A stretch of 64,000 nucleotides of DNA from JAHDNZ01 sp036721855 (GCA_036721855.1 DAIMKF010000003.1:53529-117528); one strand, 5' to 3'. Positions 42,464-51,526 are shown, numbered from the stretch's first letter. The notes: a model not told the origin generated them from the sequence alone. Numbers and translations: made by a program.

Positions 42464-42868
42464 ATTCAACAAACAGGAATTTGGGTTTAATGGTAAGAAT
42501 AACCTGACTATATGCAGAGTTAGGATTTATGACTTTTCAAGAGGTGTGATTTATTCGTTGATTTGGTCACATATGTTGTTAAATGCCAAGTGGGTAGAAA
42601 TTTAATAATTATTGTTTGGTGCTTTTATGTGACAAGCTTTTTACTAAGACTTCATATACTTTTTCCAAACACCAACTTGAAATTAGTTTTGTCGGACAAC
42701 CTACATAGAATAAACGGCCCTTGATATTTTTAATGTATCAAGGGCCGTTTATGACTGGCTAACTTTATGATGCAATTATAGTCTCTGGAGTTTTTTTAGC
42801 TATAAATATAGCTCTCCAAACTGAAGTTAAGGCTATTATAAATGGAGGGAGCTATTTATAATTTACAC
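42464..42868. other. Intergenic region after spo0A with two inverted repeats
   Basis: No gene was found in these 405 bp. A perfect 17-bp inverted repeat occupies 42710-42752 (9-nt loop) but lacks a T-run on either side. A second, imperfect repeat (TATAAATATAGCTCTCC around 42808 against GGAGGGAGCTATTTATA around 42845) precedes the end of the minus-strand DUF4434 gene. Either could end transcription of spo0A or of the DUF4434 gene. Confidence 0.55.
42710..42752. repeat. Perfect 17-bp inverted repeat
   Basis: Arms 42710-42726 and 42736-42752 are exact complements (core AACGGCCCTTGATA). No T-run follows in either direction. Possible factor-independent stop of low efficiency, message stabiliser, or the remains of a small element. 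Confidence 0.75.
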
Positions 42869-43852
42869 TTAAATATGGTTAAAGTTCTTGATCATTTCTG
42901 GGTAGATTTTTTGCAACCAGGCTTTGTAATCGGAATAAAGTTTTTCAGAGCCTTCAGCTCCGGCATAAGCTTTTGTATTTGGTTTATTAAAAAGTCCTTG
43001 GTACTGATAGATTAGAATATTATCTACATAAGGAGAGATAGCTTCCATCTGTTGGAGTAATCTTTCAAACGGTGCAGGTAAGAGTGGGCTCCAGGCTACG
43101 GGACCATCGAAGCGGAAAGCTTCCATATCTGCCCAAAGTGCCCTTTGAGGGACTTGATCATGAACTTTACGAAGCCCGGCAAAGATAGCTTTGCTTTCTT
43201 CGGGTTTAGTTTTTTCAACGCCAACCTCATCTTGGTAGGCAATAATATCAACATCGAGATCCTCTAACTGTTTAGCATACTTAGCATCTGGAACACAGAC
43301 TCTGGTTCCGAAAGGAGCAATAAGTATTTTGGAATCAGGTAGAAGAGCTCGGGCCAAGGCACTGGATTCATTGGCATATTTAATAAATCTCTCACCAAAA
43401 TACTTATCGATATAAGCCTCACTGGCCCAATACCAGCCGTAGAAACTCGGGTGGTGGCTAAATTTAGTCACTAGCTCTTCCAGGGCTTTGAAACGGCGTT
43501 TTTTAATTGTAGGGTCTGTAAGAATGGCTTCGATATTAAAAGCATCTCCCCACCAGTCGTTAGAGATAAAAAACTTTAGACCGTACTTATCGGCTGCACT
43601 TAAGACAACCTCTAAAGGATTTTCAGTCACAAAAAAGTCTGGTTGGGGGAAGATGTCAGTAGGATAATAAGCCTTAAAATCAACAGCCACGGCCATTAAT
43701 ACCAGATACTCCATACCAAGTTCAGCGATCTCTTTTATTTTTAACTCCCACTGTTCTTTGGTGAAATTTGCTAGGGCAGGGTTGTAAAAAACACTTTCTG
43801 GGGGATGGGGATGCTGGAATTCAAACCAGCTGCCTTTAATTGGTTTGATCAT
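42869..43852 (-). CDS. DUF4434-family TIM-barrel-like protein (second copy)
   Basis: A 327-residue paralogue of the protein at 19130-20104, alignable throughout: IKEIAELGMEYLVLMAVAVD, FYGWYWASEAY, ILIAPFGTRV, VDIIAYQDEVGVEK, RALWADMEAF and ILIYQYQGLFNKPNTKAYAG. Conserved Glu/Asp at strand ends suggest a glycosidase-like active site. ATG 43852 has AAGGAGG about 10 nt upstream; the longer frame from 43882 has no ribosome site. No signal peptide. Function and substrate unknown. Confidence 0.78.
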   Translation of the reverse strand: MIKPIKGSWFEFQHPHPPESVFYNPALANFTKEQWELKIKEIAELGMEYLVLMAVAVDFKAYYPTDIFPQPDFFVTENPLEVVLSAADKYGLKFFISNDWWGDAFNIEAILTDPTIKKRRFKALEELVTKFSHHPSFYGWYWASEAYIDKYFGERFIKYANESSALARALLPDSKILIAPFGTRVCVPDAKYAKQLEDLDVDIIAYQDEVGVEKTKPEESKAIFAGLRKVHDQVPQRALWADMEAFRFDGPVAWSPLLPAPFERLLQQMEAISPYVDNILIYQYQGLFNKPNTKAYAGAEGSEKLYSDYKAWLQKIYPEMIKNFNHI

Positions 43853-43977
43853 ATAGACTAGCCTCCTTAGTTTATTAGTCACATATTCGTTATGAAAAAG
43901 ATGATACCCTTCAAGATTATGATAACGATTGCAGAAAAATGTAAACTCTTATAGAGCTTCATTTTGCTATTAAGAAT

Positions 43978-44021
43978 GTACCAAGATAGGTAAACTTTAC
44001 AGTAACAGTTTATCTAGGTAC
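43978..44021. repeat. Inverted repeat upstream of steA
   Basis: GTACC (43978-43982) with GGTAC (44017-44021), AGAT with ATCT, and AAACT with AGTTT form an interrupted stem around a 10-nt loop. It lies between the divergent DUF4434 and steA genes, 44 nt before steA. It may be part of the promoter or leader of steA. Confidence 0.45.
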
Positions 44022-44064
44022 CTCAATCAGATAAAAGGGCATACTAAATTTGGGGTGTTTTGGT

Positions 44065-45156
44065 TTGTTGCTTAAAAAGGGTGAAAAAACCAAAGAACTG
44101 ATCAAAAGACTATTACCCGGAGATTACGCTTTAATTAAGCATGCTGATATAGATTGGGTTGCAGCTGAAGCTCTGGAGAGAAAATCTGTAGGCGGAGTGA
44201 TTAATGCCAAGCCTTTTATTACCGGAACTTACCCTAATTTAGGTCCGAGTTATCTTTTAAAACATCATATTCTCATGTGGGAAATAACAGAATCAGATTT
44301 TTTTGCAGTTCCGGATTTATGTGAAGCAAAAATTAACAAATCAGAGCTTGTAGTGGGTGAAAAAAGTTATTTTCTTAAGGCTATCTCAGAAGAAGAAATA
44401 GAAGCAGGTTTAGCACTGGCCAGAGAAAATCTTCCCCTTAGACTTAGTGAATTTGCTAATAACACTTTAGAATATGCCAAACAAGAGATGGCTTTACTCA
44501 CCAAAGAGTTACCTCTTGATAAATTAAAAGTCAAAATTGAAGGCAAAGAAGCAGTGGTGGTGACAAGAGGTAAAGATTACCGTGAAGATCTCGTTGCGAT
44601 TCGCTCATTTATCGAAGATCGTCATCCGGTTTTAGTGGGGGTAGACGGAGGAGCTGATGCACTTTTGGAGATGGGTTATCAGCCTGATTTAATTATTGGC
44701 GATATGGATTCTGTTTCGGATCGAGCTTTGAAACTTGGCAAAGAACTCGTGGTCCATGCTTATTTAGACGGTAAAGCCCCCGGAACTGAAAGATTAGAAA
44801 AAGTAGGTTTAAAAAGTTTAGTTATTCCCTGTGAAGGTACAAGTGAGGATTTAGCTTTACTTATTATGCAGCAACTAAAGGCTACGCTTATTGTTACAGT
44901 AGGGAGTCACAGCAATATGATCGACTTTTTGGAAAAAGGTCGCAAAGGTATGGCCAGTACCTTTTTAACCAGACTAAGGGTTGGTGATAGAATAGTTGAA
45001 GCTAAAGGTCTTAGTGTGATCTATCGAGCGAGGCCAAAAAATACTTATGCCCTTTTAATAATACTGGCAGCTTTTATACCATTGCTGGTTCTGATCATAC
45101 TTTCGCCACCTGTTGCCAGCTGGCTGAAAATTGCTCTTAGACAGCTTAGGTTTTAA
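44065..45156 (+). CDS. steA: SteA-like putative cytokinetic ring protein
   Basis: A 363-residue protein with a thiamine-pyrophosphokinase-like core (VGVDGGADALLEMGYQPDLI, GDMDSVSDRAL) and one C-terminal membrane helix (YALLIILAAFIPLLVLIILS). This matches SteA of Actinobacteria and Bacillota, which acts with SteB at the division site. No full TPK active site is expected. I choose TTG 44065, with GGGGTG 7 nt upstream, instead of the TTG at 44050. The next gene is SteB-like, which supports the call. Confidence 0.85.
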   Translation: MLLKKGEKTKELIKRLLPGDYALIKHADIDWVAAEALERKSVGGVINAKPFITGTYPNLGPSYLLKHHILMWEITESDFFAVPDLCEAKINKSELVVGEKSYFLKAISEEEIEAGLALARENLPLRLSEFANNTLEYAKQEMALLTKELPLDKLKVKIEGKEAVVVTRGKDYREDLVAIRSFIEDRHPVLVGVDGGADALLEMGYQPDLIIGDMDSVSDRALKLGKELVVHAYLDGKAPGTERLEKVGLKSLVIPCEGTSEDLALLIMQQLKATLIVTVGSHSNMIDFLEKGRKGMASTFLTRLRVGDRIVEAKGLSVIYRARPKNTYALLIILAAFIPLLVLIILSPPVASWLKIALRQLRF

Positions 45157-45170
45157 GGAGCGGTAAAAAA

Positions 45171-45653
45171 ATGTTAATGGATTTGCGCTACCATGCAGCT
45201 TCGCTCATTGCAGTTTTTCTCGCCCTGGCTTTAGGTCTTATAATAGGAGGAAGCTTAGCTTCGGATGAGGCCTTGGTTTTGTATCAAGAAAATCTTATCG
45301 CACGCCTAGAAGCTGAAAATAAAGCCTTAAGAGGCAAACAGATAGAAGATGAAAACCATCTTTTAGCTCTAAGACAAGAAAAAGTAACCCTGGAAAAAAA
45401 CCTTGATGTTTTAGCTCATGGTTATTTTAAAGAAGTTGGGAAAAGTAAAAAAATGCAAGTCGAAGGAAGTGACACCCTTTTGGGTATGTTGCTCGAACCA
45501 ATTGATGATTCATTCGATTACCTCTTTAGCTTGCGTGAGGGAGGTGAGTTTGCTAAAAAAGTGCTAGCTGACTCAGCTCAGCTGGTGGAGGTGCCAAAAA
45601 ACAGTAAACTATGGGAACTAGCCCTCTATTTAACTCTAACCGAGGAAGAGTAG
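45171..45653 (+). CDS. steB: SteB-like (MctB/DUF3186) membrane protein, short
   Basis: A 160-residue protein that begins with the family signature DLRYHAASLIAVFLALALGLIIGG (split by me as DLRYHAASL and VFLALALGLIIGG), followed by a coiled coil (ARLEAENKALRGKQ). MctB/copper transporter-type members are about 300 residues. Here the C-terminal half is mostly missing and the gene runs into the glycosyltransferase gene by 43 nt. It probably partners SteA through the coiled coil. The copper-transport name of the family is doubtful here. Confidence 0.78.
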   Translation: MLMDLRYHAASLIAVFLALALGLIIGGSLASDEALVLYQENLIARLEAENKALRGKQIEDENHLLALRQEKVTLEKNLDVLAHGYFKEVGKSKKMQVEGSDTLLGMLLEPIDDSFDYLFSLREGGEFAKKVLADSAQLVEVPKNSKLWELALYLTLTEEE

Positions 45654-46282
45654 CGATTTTAGTGCCTGCTTATAACGAAGAAAAACACTTAGGCATTACT
45701 TTATCCGCTTTAATGGCGATTAAACTTGGGCCTATTTATGTAGCCGATGATGCTTCGACAGATAAAACTGCCCACATAGCTAAAAGTTTAGGAGCGAGTG
45801 TTATTAGTGCTCCCTTTAATCTCGGCAAAGGCGGGATCTTAAATTATGCCTTTCCTCAAATCAAGGAAGAGTTGATTGTTTTGCTAGATGCCGATTTAGA
45901 AAAAAGCAGCCAAGAAGCAAGCTTAATAGTAGAAGCCGTAAATAACGGAGCTGACCTTGCAATCGGTGTCTTTCGCTCTCAAGGAGGGTTTGGCTTAGTT
46001 AGGAAATTGGCCTCCTTACTTTTGTTTCTTAAAACGGGTCGTTATTTTATAGCACCGCTATCTGGGCAAAGAGCGGCCCTGAAAAATATCTGGCAAAGGC
46101 TGATGCCTTTTGCACCGGGATTTTCCATGGAGGTTGCCATGTTAAAAAAAGCCTGTCAAGAAGGCCTAAAAATAGTTGAGGTACCAGTAAAGATGCAAGA
46201 CCGCAACTATGGTAAGGGTTATAGAGGTATAAGCCATAGGTTTAAGCAACTTATTGCTGTTATTAAGGGTATAAGATCATGA
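45611..46282 (+). CDS. Family 2 glycosyltransferase
   Basis: A 223-residue GT-A enzyme. VAILVPAYNEEKHLG near residues 14-28, DDASTDKT, and the DxD-type LLDADLEKS near 93 mark family 2. No membrane helix is obvious. It probably adds a sugar to a lipid or cell-wall precursor. It overlaps the SteB-like gene by 43 nt and the next gene by 4 nt, so the four genes from steA form one translationally linked unit. Confidence 0.88.
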   Translation: MGTSPLFNSNRGRVAILVPAYNEEKHLGITLSALMAIKLGPIYVADDASTDKTAHIAKSLGASVISAPFNLGKGGILNYAFPQIKEELIVLLDADLEKSSQEASLIVEAVNNGADLAIGVFRSQGGFGLVRKLASLLLFLKTGRYFIAPLSGQRAALKNIWQRLMPFAPGFSMEVAMLKKACQEGLKIVEVPVKMQDRNYGKGYRGISHRFKQLIAVIKGIRS

Positions 46283-47037
46283 AAACATTTTTAGCCTTAA
46301 CAACAGGTTTTAGTGCAGGTTATTTACTGTTTCCGCTTTTTTTAGCTCGTAAGGCTAGTGTTTTACAATCTACCAACTATAAGGGACAGCCTATTTTAAA
46401 TTCTGCCGGTGTTTGGCTCAGTCTAGTTTTAATTCTTGGCACAAGTCCCATGCTTATTTGGTATCCTAAGCTACCCCTATTTTGGTTTTTTGTTTTGAGT
46501 ATTACCTTAATCGGTTTTATAGATGACCTTTTTTGTGAAAAAGCTAAGGGTATCAAGGGCCATCTGTTAAAATTAAGATCTAAAATACTAACTACGGGTG
46601 TTATCAAGTTAATCTTTATTTTTTTACTCTCTTTGGGGCTGGCTATTTTCTTGCAGCGGGAGTTTTGGTATCTCGATGCCTTGCTGTTAAGTCTTTTTGC
46701 CAACACCGCAAACACTCTTGATACTAGACCGGGATATGCAATGCAGTTTTTCGGCTTTATTTTTTTGAGTTCGTTGTTTTTTACCAAAACAGATACAGTT
46801 CGGATTCTGTCTGCTGTTATAGCAGGTTCCTCTTTAGCTCTTTGGCCCTATGAAATGAAAGAAAAAACTATGTTAGGTGATGCCGGAGCCAACCTTTTGG
46901 GAATAGCCGTGGGCTTAATGCTTTGGGATCTTACTCTTTTTTATAAAGCCGCTTTGATAATACTGGCTTTAATTTGGCAGTTGGTGGCTGATAATTTTTC
47001 TCTAAGCCAATTTATCGCTAGCATTAAAGAAAGATAG
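46279..47037 (+). CDS. MraY/WecA-like glycosyl-1-phosphate transferase
   Basis: A 252-residue multi-pass membrane protein. The motifs GFIDDLFCEKAKGIKGH (the Asp-Asp pair), NTANTLDTRPGYA and KTMLGDAGANLLG match the polyprenyl-phosphate hexose-1-phosphate transferase family that starts lipid-linked cell-wall polymers. It is smaller than MraY (about 320 residues), with fewer helices. With the preceding GT2 enzyme it may form a lipid-linked saccharide near the division apparatus; this is inference. Confidence 0.84.
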   Translation: MKTFLALTTGFSAGYLLFPLFLARKASVLQSTNYKGQPILNSAGVWLSLVLILGTSPMLIWYPKLPLFWFFVLSITLIGFIDDLFCEKAKGIKGHLLKLRSKILTTGVIKLIFIFLLSLGLAIFLQREFWYLDALLLSLFANTANTLDTRPGYAMQFFGFIFLSSLFFTKTDTVRILSAVIAGSSLALWPYEMKEKTMLGDAGANLLGIAVGLMLWDLTLFYKAALIILALIWQLVADNFSLSQFIASIKER

Positions 47038-47056
47038 CCAGGTTCTGGCTATCTTT
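47030..47056. terminator. Bidirectional terminator between convergent operons
   Basis: A perfect 12-bp stem (47030-47041 with 47045-47056, 3-nt loop) with A/T-rich ends spans the stop codons of the converging MraY-like and usher-like genes. It can serve both strands. Confidence 0.85.
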
Positions 47057-49892
47057 AATATCTTAAAGGTAGGTTGTAAACAGCATCTAGTTCTTCCGGG
47101 GTGATATAGATCTCAGTTGGTTTGGGAGGATTCAAACCCAGAGGAAGCGTTTTGGCATCTACAGTAACAGTAAATGTTCCAAGTGGCAGGTTTTCAAAGT
47201 AGTAGAAGCCATCCTTATCGCTAAAGGCTTTTTGGCTGTTTTCTACCAGCTTAACCAGGACCCAATCGAGTGCGGTATCACCCTCGCTAAATATACCATC
47301 GCCATCGACATCGATAAAGATTCGACCTTGCAAAACACCATTCATGGTAAGAGGCATTTCAAAGCTAAGGTTATCACCAGTGTTAATCTTAATTGGGAAG
47401 TTTAGAAGAGTAGTAGTATAGTTTGAATCAAGTTTTTTGGGGTTAAAGCCAAACTGGTGAATACCTTTATCAGCATTAGGAAAGACAAAGGAACCATCTG
47501 CCTTAGAAGAAATAACCATGGAACCTAATTTCATTTCGATGTCTTTTAGGCCGGGTTCATTGGGATCATATTTACCGTTGTTATTTAAGTCCAGAAAAAC
47601 TACTCCGGATACTGTTGAAGAGATTGCTTCACCTTTATAGATACGGCCTAATAAGCCTCTGGGAGTAAATGCAATACCTTGAGAGATCGTAATAGCAGCC
47701 AGATATTCGGGTTTAACTGAGTTATATACAAGTGGTAGTCTTTCAAAACTTAATGAAGTTGAAATGCCATTTTTAAAGTTGGAATTCCAGGTAAATTTCC
47801 ATGAGTTTTTCGGAGACTGCTCAGGTTCCATTTTAAGGTTAAGAGCCAACCTTAGGTTATTTTGCGGCCAGTAATAGCTAATACCTAATACACTCAGCCA
47901 AAAATCCCCTTTGAGATCACCATGATTTCTTTTAAGCTCAAAATATAAGCTCGGGTTTGTTTTATTTACGGCACTAAAAACCATATTCCAGTTTTCAACC
48001 CTAGCTTCAGGTTTTAAGGTTGTTTGTGATGTCAGAGCAGATAGTAGAGAGACACTTTTAAAATCTAGCTGCAAATTACCAGTAAACAAACCGGTTAGTT
48101 TAGTATTTTTTTCAGCTTGTAGATAACTTTCGATACCAAAGGCAATATTTTTATCAACCTTAACGGTGGCTTTGTTTTCCAGAGTCTGATTTGTCCAGGA
48201 GGTTTCATTAAAACTAGTATGTTTAAGAGTATAATCTGAAGATAAGGAATAAGTGGAAGTTCGCAAATTAGAATTAACACTGGCAGCATTTTCTGTCATG
48301 GTTTTAGAAGTTTTTTGGTGATAGGTTTCGTTATGACTATAACCAATCGCAAGCTTTAACCGAGGTTTAGAGAGACTGTAAGTCATCTGGGTACCATACA
48401 AACGCAAGAGAGGAGTTGTTTCGGTTTTAAGTAGTGCTAAGGCGTTACCTTGTAAGCTTACCTGGGAAGATAAGTTGGCTTCCGTTAAGAATTTAAGTCC
48501 TTGACCAACTGGTTTTGACAAGTACTGTCTAATGTTTACCGGCAGATTAAAATACCCTAGTTCCCAGTGCATAGTACGTAAAGAGCAAATCAAGTCGATT
48601 TCGCTTCCCGGTTTATCGTTTATTACAAAGTAAAATACTGGCCTTAAGCTTATTCCAGGGAACAGTTCGCTTAATAATGAGATTCTAAGGCTTGGGCTTT
48701 GGAGTATAAAAAATGGAGCTTGCCAAACTAAAAGCGTGTTTAAGGTGTTTTTGGCATTAAGGCCGGCATTAATATTTAGTTCAAAAAGCTCACCCTGCCA
48801 ATTATTGGCATTTTTGCCATAGAGCCCATAAATTAAGTTAAATTGCACAACCTTTGGTGGTACTAATTGTAGACCATTGGTGATAGTTAACGTTTCGGGA
48901 AGTGGGGTCTTACTGCGCTTGATGGCAATTTCTTGCAAACGATATGGTTTAAGCTGAATATTTTCAACCAGATAGCCTTCTTTAGGAATGGTGACGGTTT
49001 TAACAGGCTGATCGTTAACTAAAACAGTAACCTTTTCGCCACTTTCACCTGTTATTTTAAGAGGTGTAGTGAAAGTGTTATTAAATTTCGCCGGATAGGG
49101 AGCTTGATAAGAAAGCCCAAAAAAAGCTTGTTCTTTAAGATGTGTTTCAGACTTTATATTGTTATGGCCAACTATTAATAAGGCAAGGTTATTTTCTAGT
49201 CTAAGCCGGACAAAGGGAGGTCCTAATTGAAAGCTTTCCCAGTTTTTACTACTGAATGATATTCCTGTAGATAGTTCAGCTTTACCTAATCTAAAATGAA
49301 GATACATATCTCCCTTGGTTTGCGATAAGTTATTACGGAACGTTTGGGTTAGTTTATACTCTAAAGATGAAAGAGCTCCGAGTTTAGCTGGTGCTTCAAT
49401 TAGATCTAAACTATTATCAGCCCTATCATCTTGATAATTTAGCTCACCTTGTGTTTTTAATGGTGGTGTTTCGTTTAAATAAAAAGTGATTACTAAAGTT
49501 GCTGGGTTATAACTGGTCTTGATTTGTAAGAGAGATTCTAAAAACCGACAATGCACATAAACTTCACTATCAAGGATAACGGGTTTTTTCCCTGTAAGTG
49601 CAGGCAAATTAAGATAGCCATCTGCATCTAGCTTGAAGGATAGTTCATTTGTTGGCTCCGTCACTTCAAATTGATTTATACTTTTGTTTAAGCTTAAATC
49701 AAATTCAAGAATAGATGAAAGTTGGTTTAAGGGTAAAAGAATATCACCCTCAGATTCAAGGGCATCGACTACATCCTTAAACTTTAGCGTATTATCGCTG
49801 TAGAACATCTGTAACTCTAGAATTGTTTCTTCATAAGCTAGTGCAGTTAAAGAAAAAGATATCAAAAGCAAGGCAATAAGAAGTTTTTTCAT
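47055..49892 (-). CDS. Fimbrial usher-like outer membrane protein with SdrD-type B repeats
   Basis: A 945-residue protein with a signal peptide (LLIALLLISFSLTALA). Residues 20-160 resemble the N-terminal domain of alternate ushers (LLPLNQLSSILEFDL). Residues ~165-745 are rich in alternating polar/apolar strands, as in a large beta barrel, with a plug-like segment ITGESGEKVTVLVNDQPVKT. Two calcium-type B repeats follow: FLDLNNNGKYDPNEPG near 760 and FIDVDGDGIFSEGD near 855. An exported chaperone gene lies directly upstream, 15 nt away, and two small exported proteins before it. Together this fits a chaperone/usher system. Barrel fold is inferred, not computed. Confidence 0.7.
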   Translation of the reverse strand: MKKLLIALLLISFSLTALAYEETILELQMFYSDNTLKFKDVVDALESEGDILLPLNQLSSILEFDLSLNKSINQFEVTEPTNELSFKLDADGYLNLPALTGKKPVILDSEVYVHCRFLESLLQIKTSYNPATLVITFYLNETPPLKTQGELNYQDDRADNSLDLIEAPAKLGALSSLEYKLTQTFRNNLSQTKGDMYLHFRLGKAELSTGISFSSKNWESFQLGPPFVRLRLENNLALLIVGHNNIKSETHLKEQAFFGLSYQAPYPAKFNNTFTTPLKITGESGEKVTVLVNDQPVKTVTIPKEGYLVENIQLKPYRLQEIAIKRSKTPLPETLTITNGLQLVPPKVVQFNLIYGLYGKNANNWQGELFELNINAGLNAKNTLNTLLVWQAPFFILQSPSLRISLLSELFPGISLRPVFYFVINDKPGSEIDLICSLRTMHWELGYFNLPVNIRQYLSKPVGQGLKFLTEANLSSQVSLQGNALALLKTETTPLLRLYGTQMTYSLSKPRLKLAIGYSHNETYHQKTSKTMTENAASVNSNLRTSTYSLSSDYTLKHTSFNETSWTNQTLENKATVKVDKNIAFGIESYLQAEKNTKLTGLFTGNLQLDFKSVSLLSALTSQTTLKPEARVENWNMVFSAVNKTNPSLYFELKRNHGDLKGDFWLSVLGISYYWPQNNLRLALNLKMEPEQSPKNSWKFTWNSNFKNGISTSLSFERLPLVYNSVKPEYLAAITISQGIAFTPRGLLGRIYKGEAISSTVSGVVFLDLNNNGKYDPNEPGLKDIEMKLGSMVISSKADGSFVFPNADKGIHQFGFNPKKLDSNYTTTLLNFPIKINTGDNLSFEMPLTMNGVLQGRIFIDVDGDGIFSEGDTALDWVLVKLVENSQKAFSDKDGFYYFENLPLGTFTVTVDAKTLPLGLNPPKPTEIYITPEELDAVYNLPLRY

Positions 49893-49907
49893 ATATTCCC
49901 CTCCACC

Positions 49908-50675
49908 TTAAGGGATGGAGAATTCGAGTACACCTTCATTGACTCTGGTATACCCGTAATAACTCAAAACAACTAGCAACCGGTAATCACCACTTTGAAG
50001 ATTGTCAGCAAGAGAAAAAAGTTTATTAATGCTATTTTGTGGCAATATAATCTGTTCAGGTAAAACGCCTTCATGAATAGTTTTACCTTCTTTGGTTTGC
50101 AGCTGATAACTAATTGTCAGACGAATGTGTCCCTTGCCATTATTGAGGGCGAAGACTTTGAGATTGGCTTGATTATTTTCGCTGATAACACGAATTTCTT
50201 TATATTGTAGAGCCATTTCTATTTTTACCGGTGCGACATAAAAGATGGGGCCAACCTTGGTGGTAATTGTTGCACCCATAGCTCCTGGAGTCGGAGAAAA
50301 GGATTCTTCGAAGAAAACTATTCCCCTGTGCTCTATTTCGTCTTTAGGTGCTTCAATGGTAAAGCGGACAATTTGAGTTTGGCCAGGCTGAACTGTAAAT
50401 TGCCGAGGGTTAAATTTGATTAGACCGTCTAGAGAATCGGTTCTTGTTTTAGGGGGTAGTTCAATCAGTTCACCTTCTTCTGAGAGATCCCAGTCATATA
50501 AAACCGCTTTCAAATCAGCAGGAAACGAACCTGTGTTAGTTACTGTGATGGAGCCACTTTCTCTTTTGTCCGGTTCAATCTTGAGGATAAACCGGCTTGG
50601 TTCAACTAAAAGAGAAGCCAGTGATAGAGTACCTAAGAAGAAAAACATTAATAAGAGGCAAAAGTATTTTCGCAT
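49908..50675 (-). CDS. PapD-like fimbrial chaperone
   Basis: A 255-residue exported protein: signal peptide (CLLLMFFFLGTLSLAS), then an N-terminal Ig-like domain (FILKIEPDKRESGSITVTN, PRQFTVQPGQTQIVRFTIE) and a second beta domain. This is the two-domain layout of PapD-type chaperones, which hold subunits by donor-strand exchange. The segment VQPGQTQIVRFTIE mirrors the G1 strand region of such chaperones. Located between the subunit-like gene and the usher-like gene. A generic DUF916-like surface protein is an alternative. Confidence 0.7.
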   Translation of the reverse strand: MRKYFCLLLMFFFLGTLSLASLLVEPSRFILKIEPDKRESGSITVTNTGSFPADLKAVLYDWDLSEEGELIELPPKTRTDSLDGLIKFNPRQFTVQPGQTQIVRFTIEAPKDEIEHRGIVFFEESFSPTPGAMGATITTKVGPIFYVAPVKIEMALQYKEIRVISENNQANLKVFALNNGKGHIRLTISYQLQTKEGKTIHEGVLPEQIILPQNSINKLFSLADNLQSGDYRLLVVLSYYGYTRVNEGVLEFSIP

Positions 50676-50690
50676 AGCCGATTCCTCCCT

Positions 50691-50718
50691 AAAAGCCCGG
50701 ACCTTTTGGGGCCCGGGC
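50691..50718 (-). terminator. GC-rich hairpin between subunit and chaperone genes
   Basis: On the minus strand GCCCGG (50718-50713) pairs with CCGGGC (50700-50695), with further pairs inside, followed by TTTT and then the AGGGAGG site of the chaperone gene. It is strong but has a short T-run, so partial termination is likely. Such attenuators after a major subunit gene raise subunit output over chaperone and usher. Confidence 0.65.
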
Positions 50719-50725
50719 CATAGTT

Positions 50726-51526
50726 TTAGATGGTGTAAGCCCTAAAGATGACTTCGCCGGAATATTCGCCATGTCTGATATTGGTGTCATATGGCACACG
50801 GAATTTATGCGAAAATTCAGTAGTGCTGCAATGATTAAAGGCGCCGAAGTTTTTGATTTTGTTGACACCGTCAAAAGTAAAATCGAGTTGGGCTTCATTA
50901 TTTGTTCTCATGTCCATGGGCAGTATATGATGAGCATTATCATCTTGGAATTCTAACCCATCAGATTCTACTTCGTAGGAGTAATTATCGTTGGAATATA
51001 TTGTAACTAGGAAAGAGTCACAGCCTTGGATAAAAGCATCGTTTGAAGGAACGACTTCGTAATTTCTTCCCTGACCAAGTAGTGCCCAATCGCCATCCAC
51101 AAAACCGCCAATTTCGTTGTCAAAAACTAAAAGCCATTGATAAGCTGGGATAGGTGGTTTGCCATCATAGACACCAACTGCACCGGGACCGAAGCTCTGA
51201 ACGGTAGCTTGCCCTAGGTTACCGGCTACGTGAAGATATAAGTAGCAGGGAATATAGGCTAAAGCTTGTATTTTTACTTCTGCTTGTTGCTTCCAACTGT
51301 CCCATGTAGGAGGAGTTCCGCCTCCGCCGCTGGCAAGAACTAGTTGCTGCTTTGTGTAATCAATGTCTCTCCAGATATCCGCCATATCTGCTTGACCTAT
51401 TTCATCGTTATAGCCATAATCATCCCAAGAAATTTGGATACCGTCGGTAAGGTCTTCACCGTTTGCCAAGACAACACCTGAAACCAACACCAGTAGAACT
51501 AACAACAAAGGGAGAAATTTACGCAT
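50726..51526 (-). CDS. Secreted subunit-like protein (candidate major fimbrial subunit)
   Basis: A 266-residue exported protein: signal peptide (LLLVLLVLVSGVVLANG) and a beta-rich body with no recognised domain. It has two Cys in CYLYLHV and QGCDSF, and another in FNHCST. The end HKFRVPYDTNIRHGEYSGE followed by VIFRAYTI is like the final strands of spore-coat-U/Csu-type subunits. It is second in the cluster and followed by a partial terminator, so it is the best candidate for the major subunit. No family is recognised with certainty. Confidence 0.6.
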   Translation of the reverse strand: MRKFLPLLLVLLVLVSGVVLANGEDLTDGIQISWDDYGYNDEIGQADMADIWRDIDYTKQQLVLASGGGGTPPTWDSWKQQAEVKIQALAYIPCYLYLHVAGNLGQATVQSFGPGAVGVYDGKPPIPAYQWLLVFDNEIGGFVDGDWALLGQGRNYEVVPSNDAFIQGCDSFLVTIYSNDNYSYEVESDGLEFQDDNAHHILPMDMRTNNEAQLDFTFDGVNKIKNFGAFNHCSTTEFSHKFRVPYDTNIRHGEYSGEVIFRAYTI

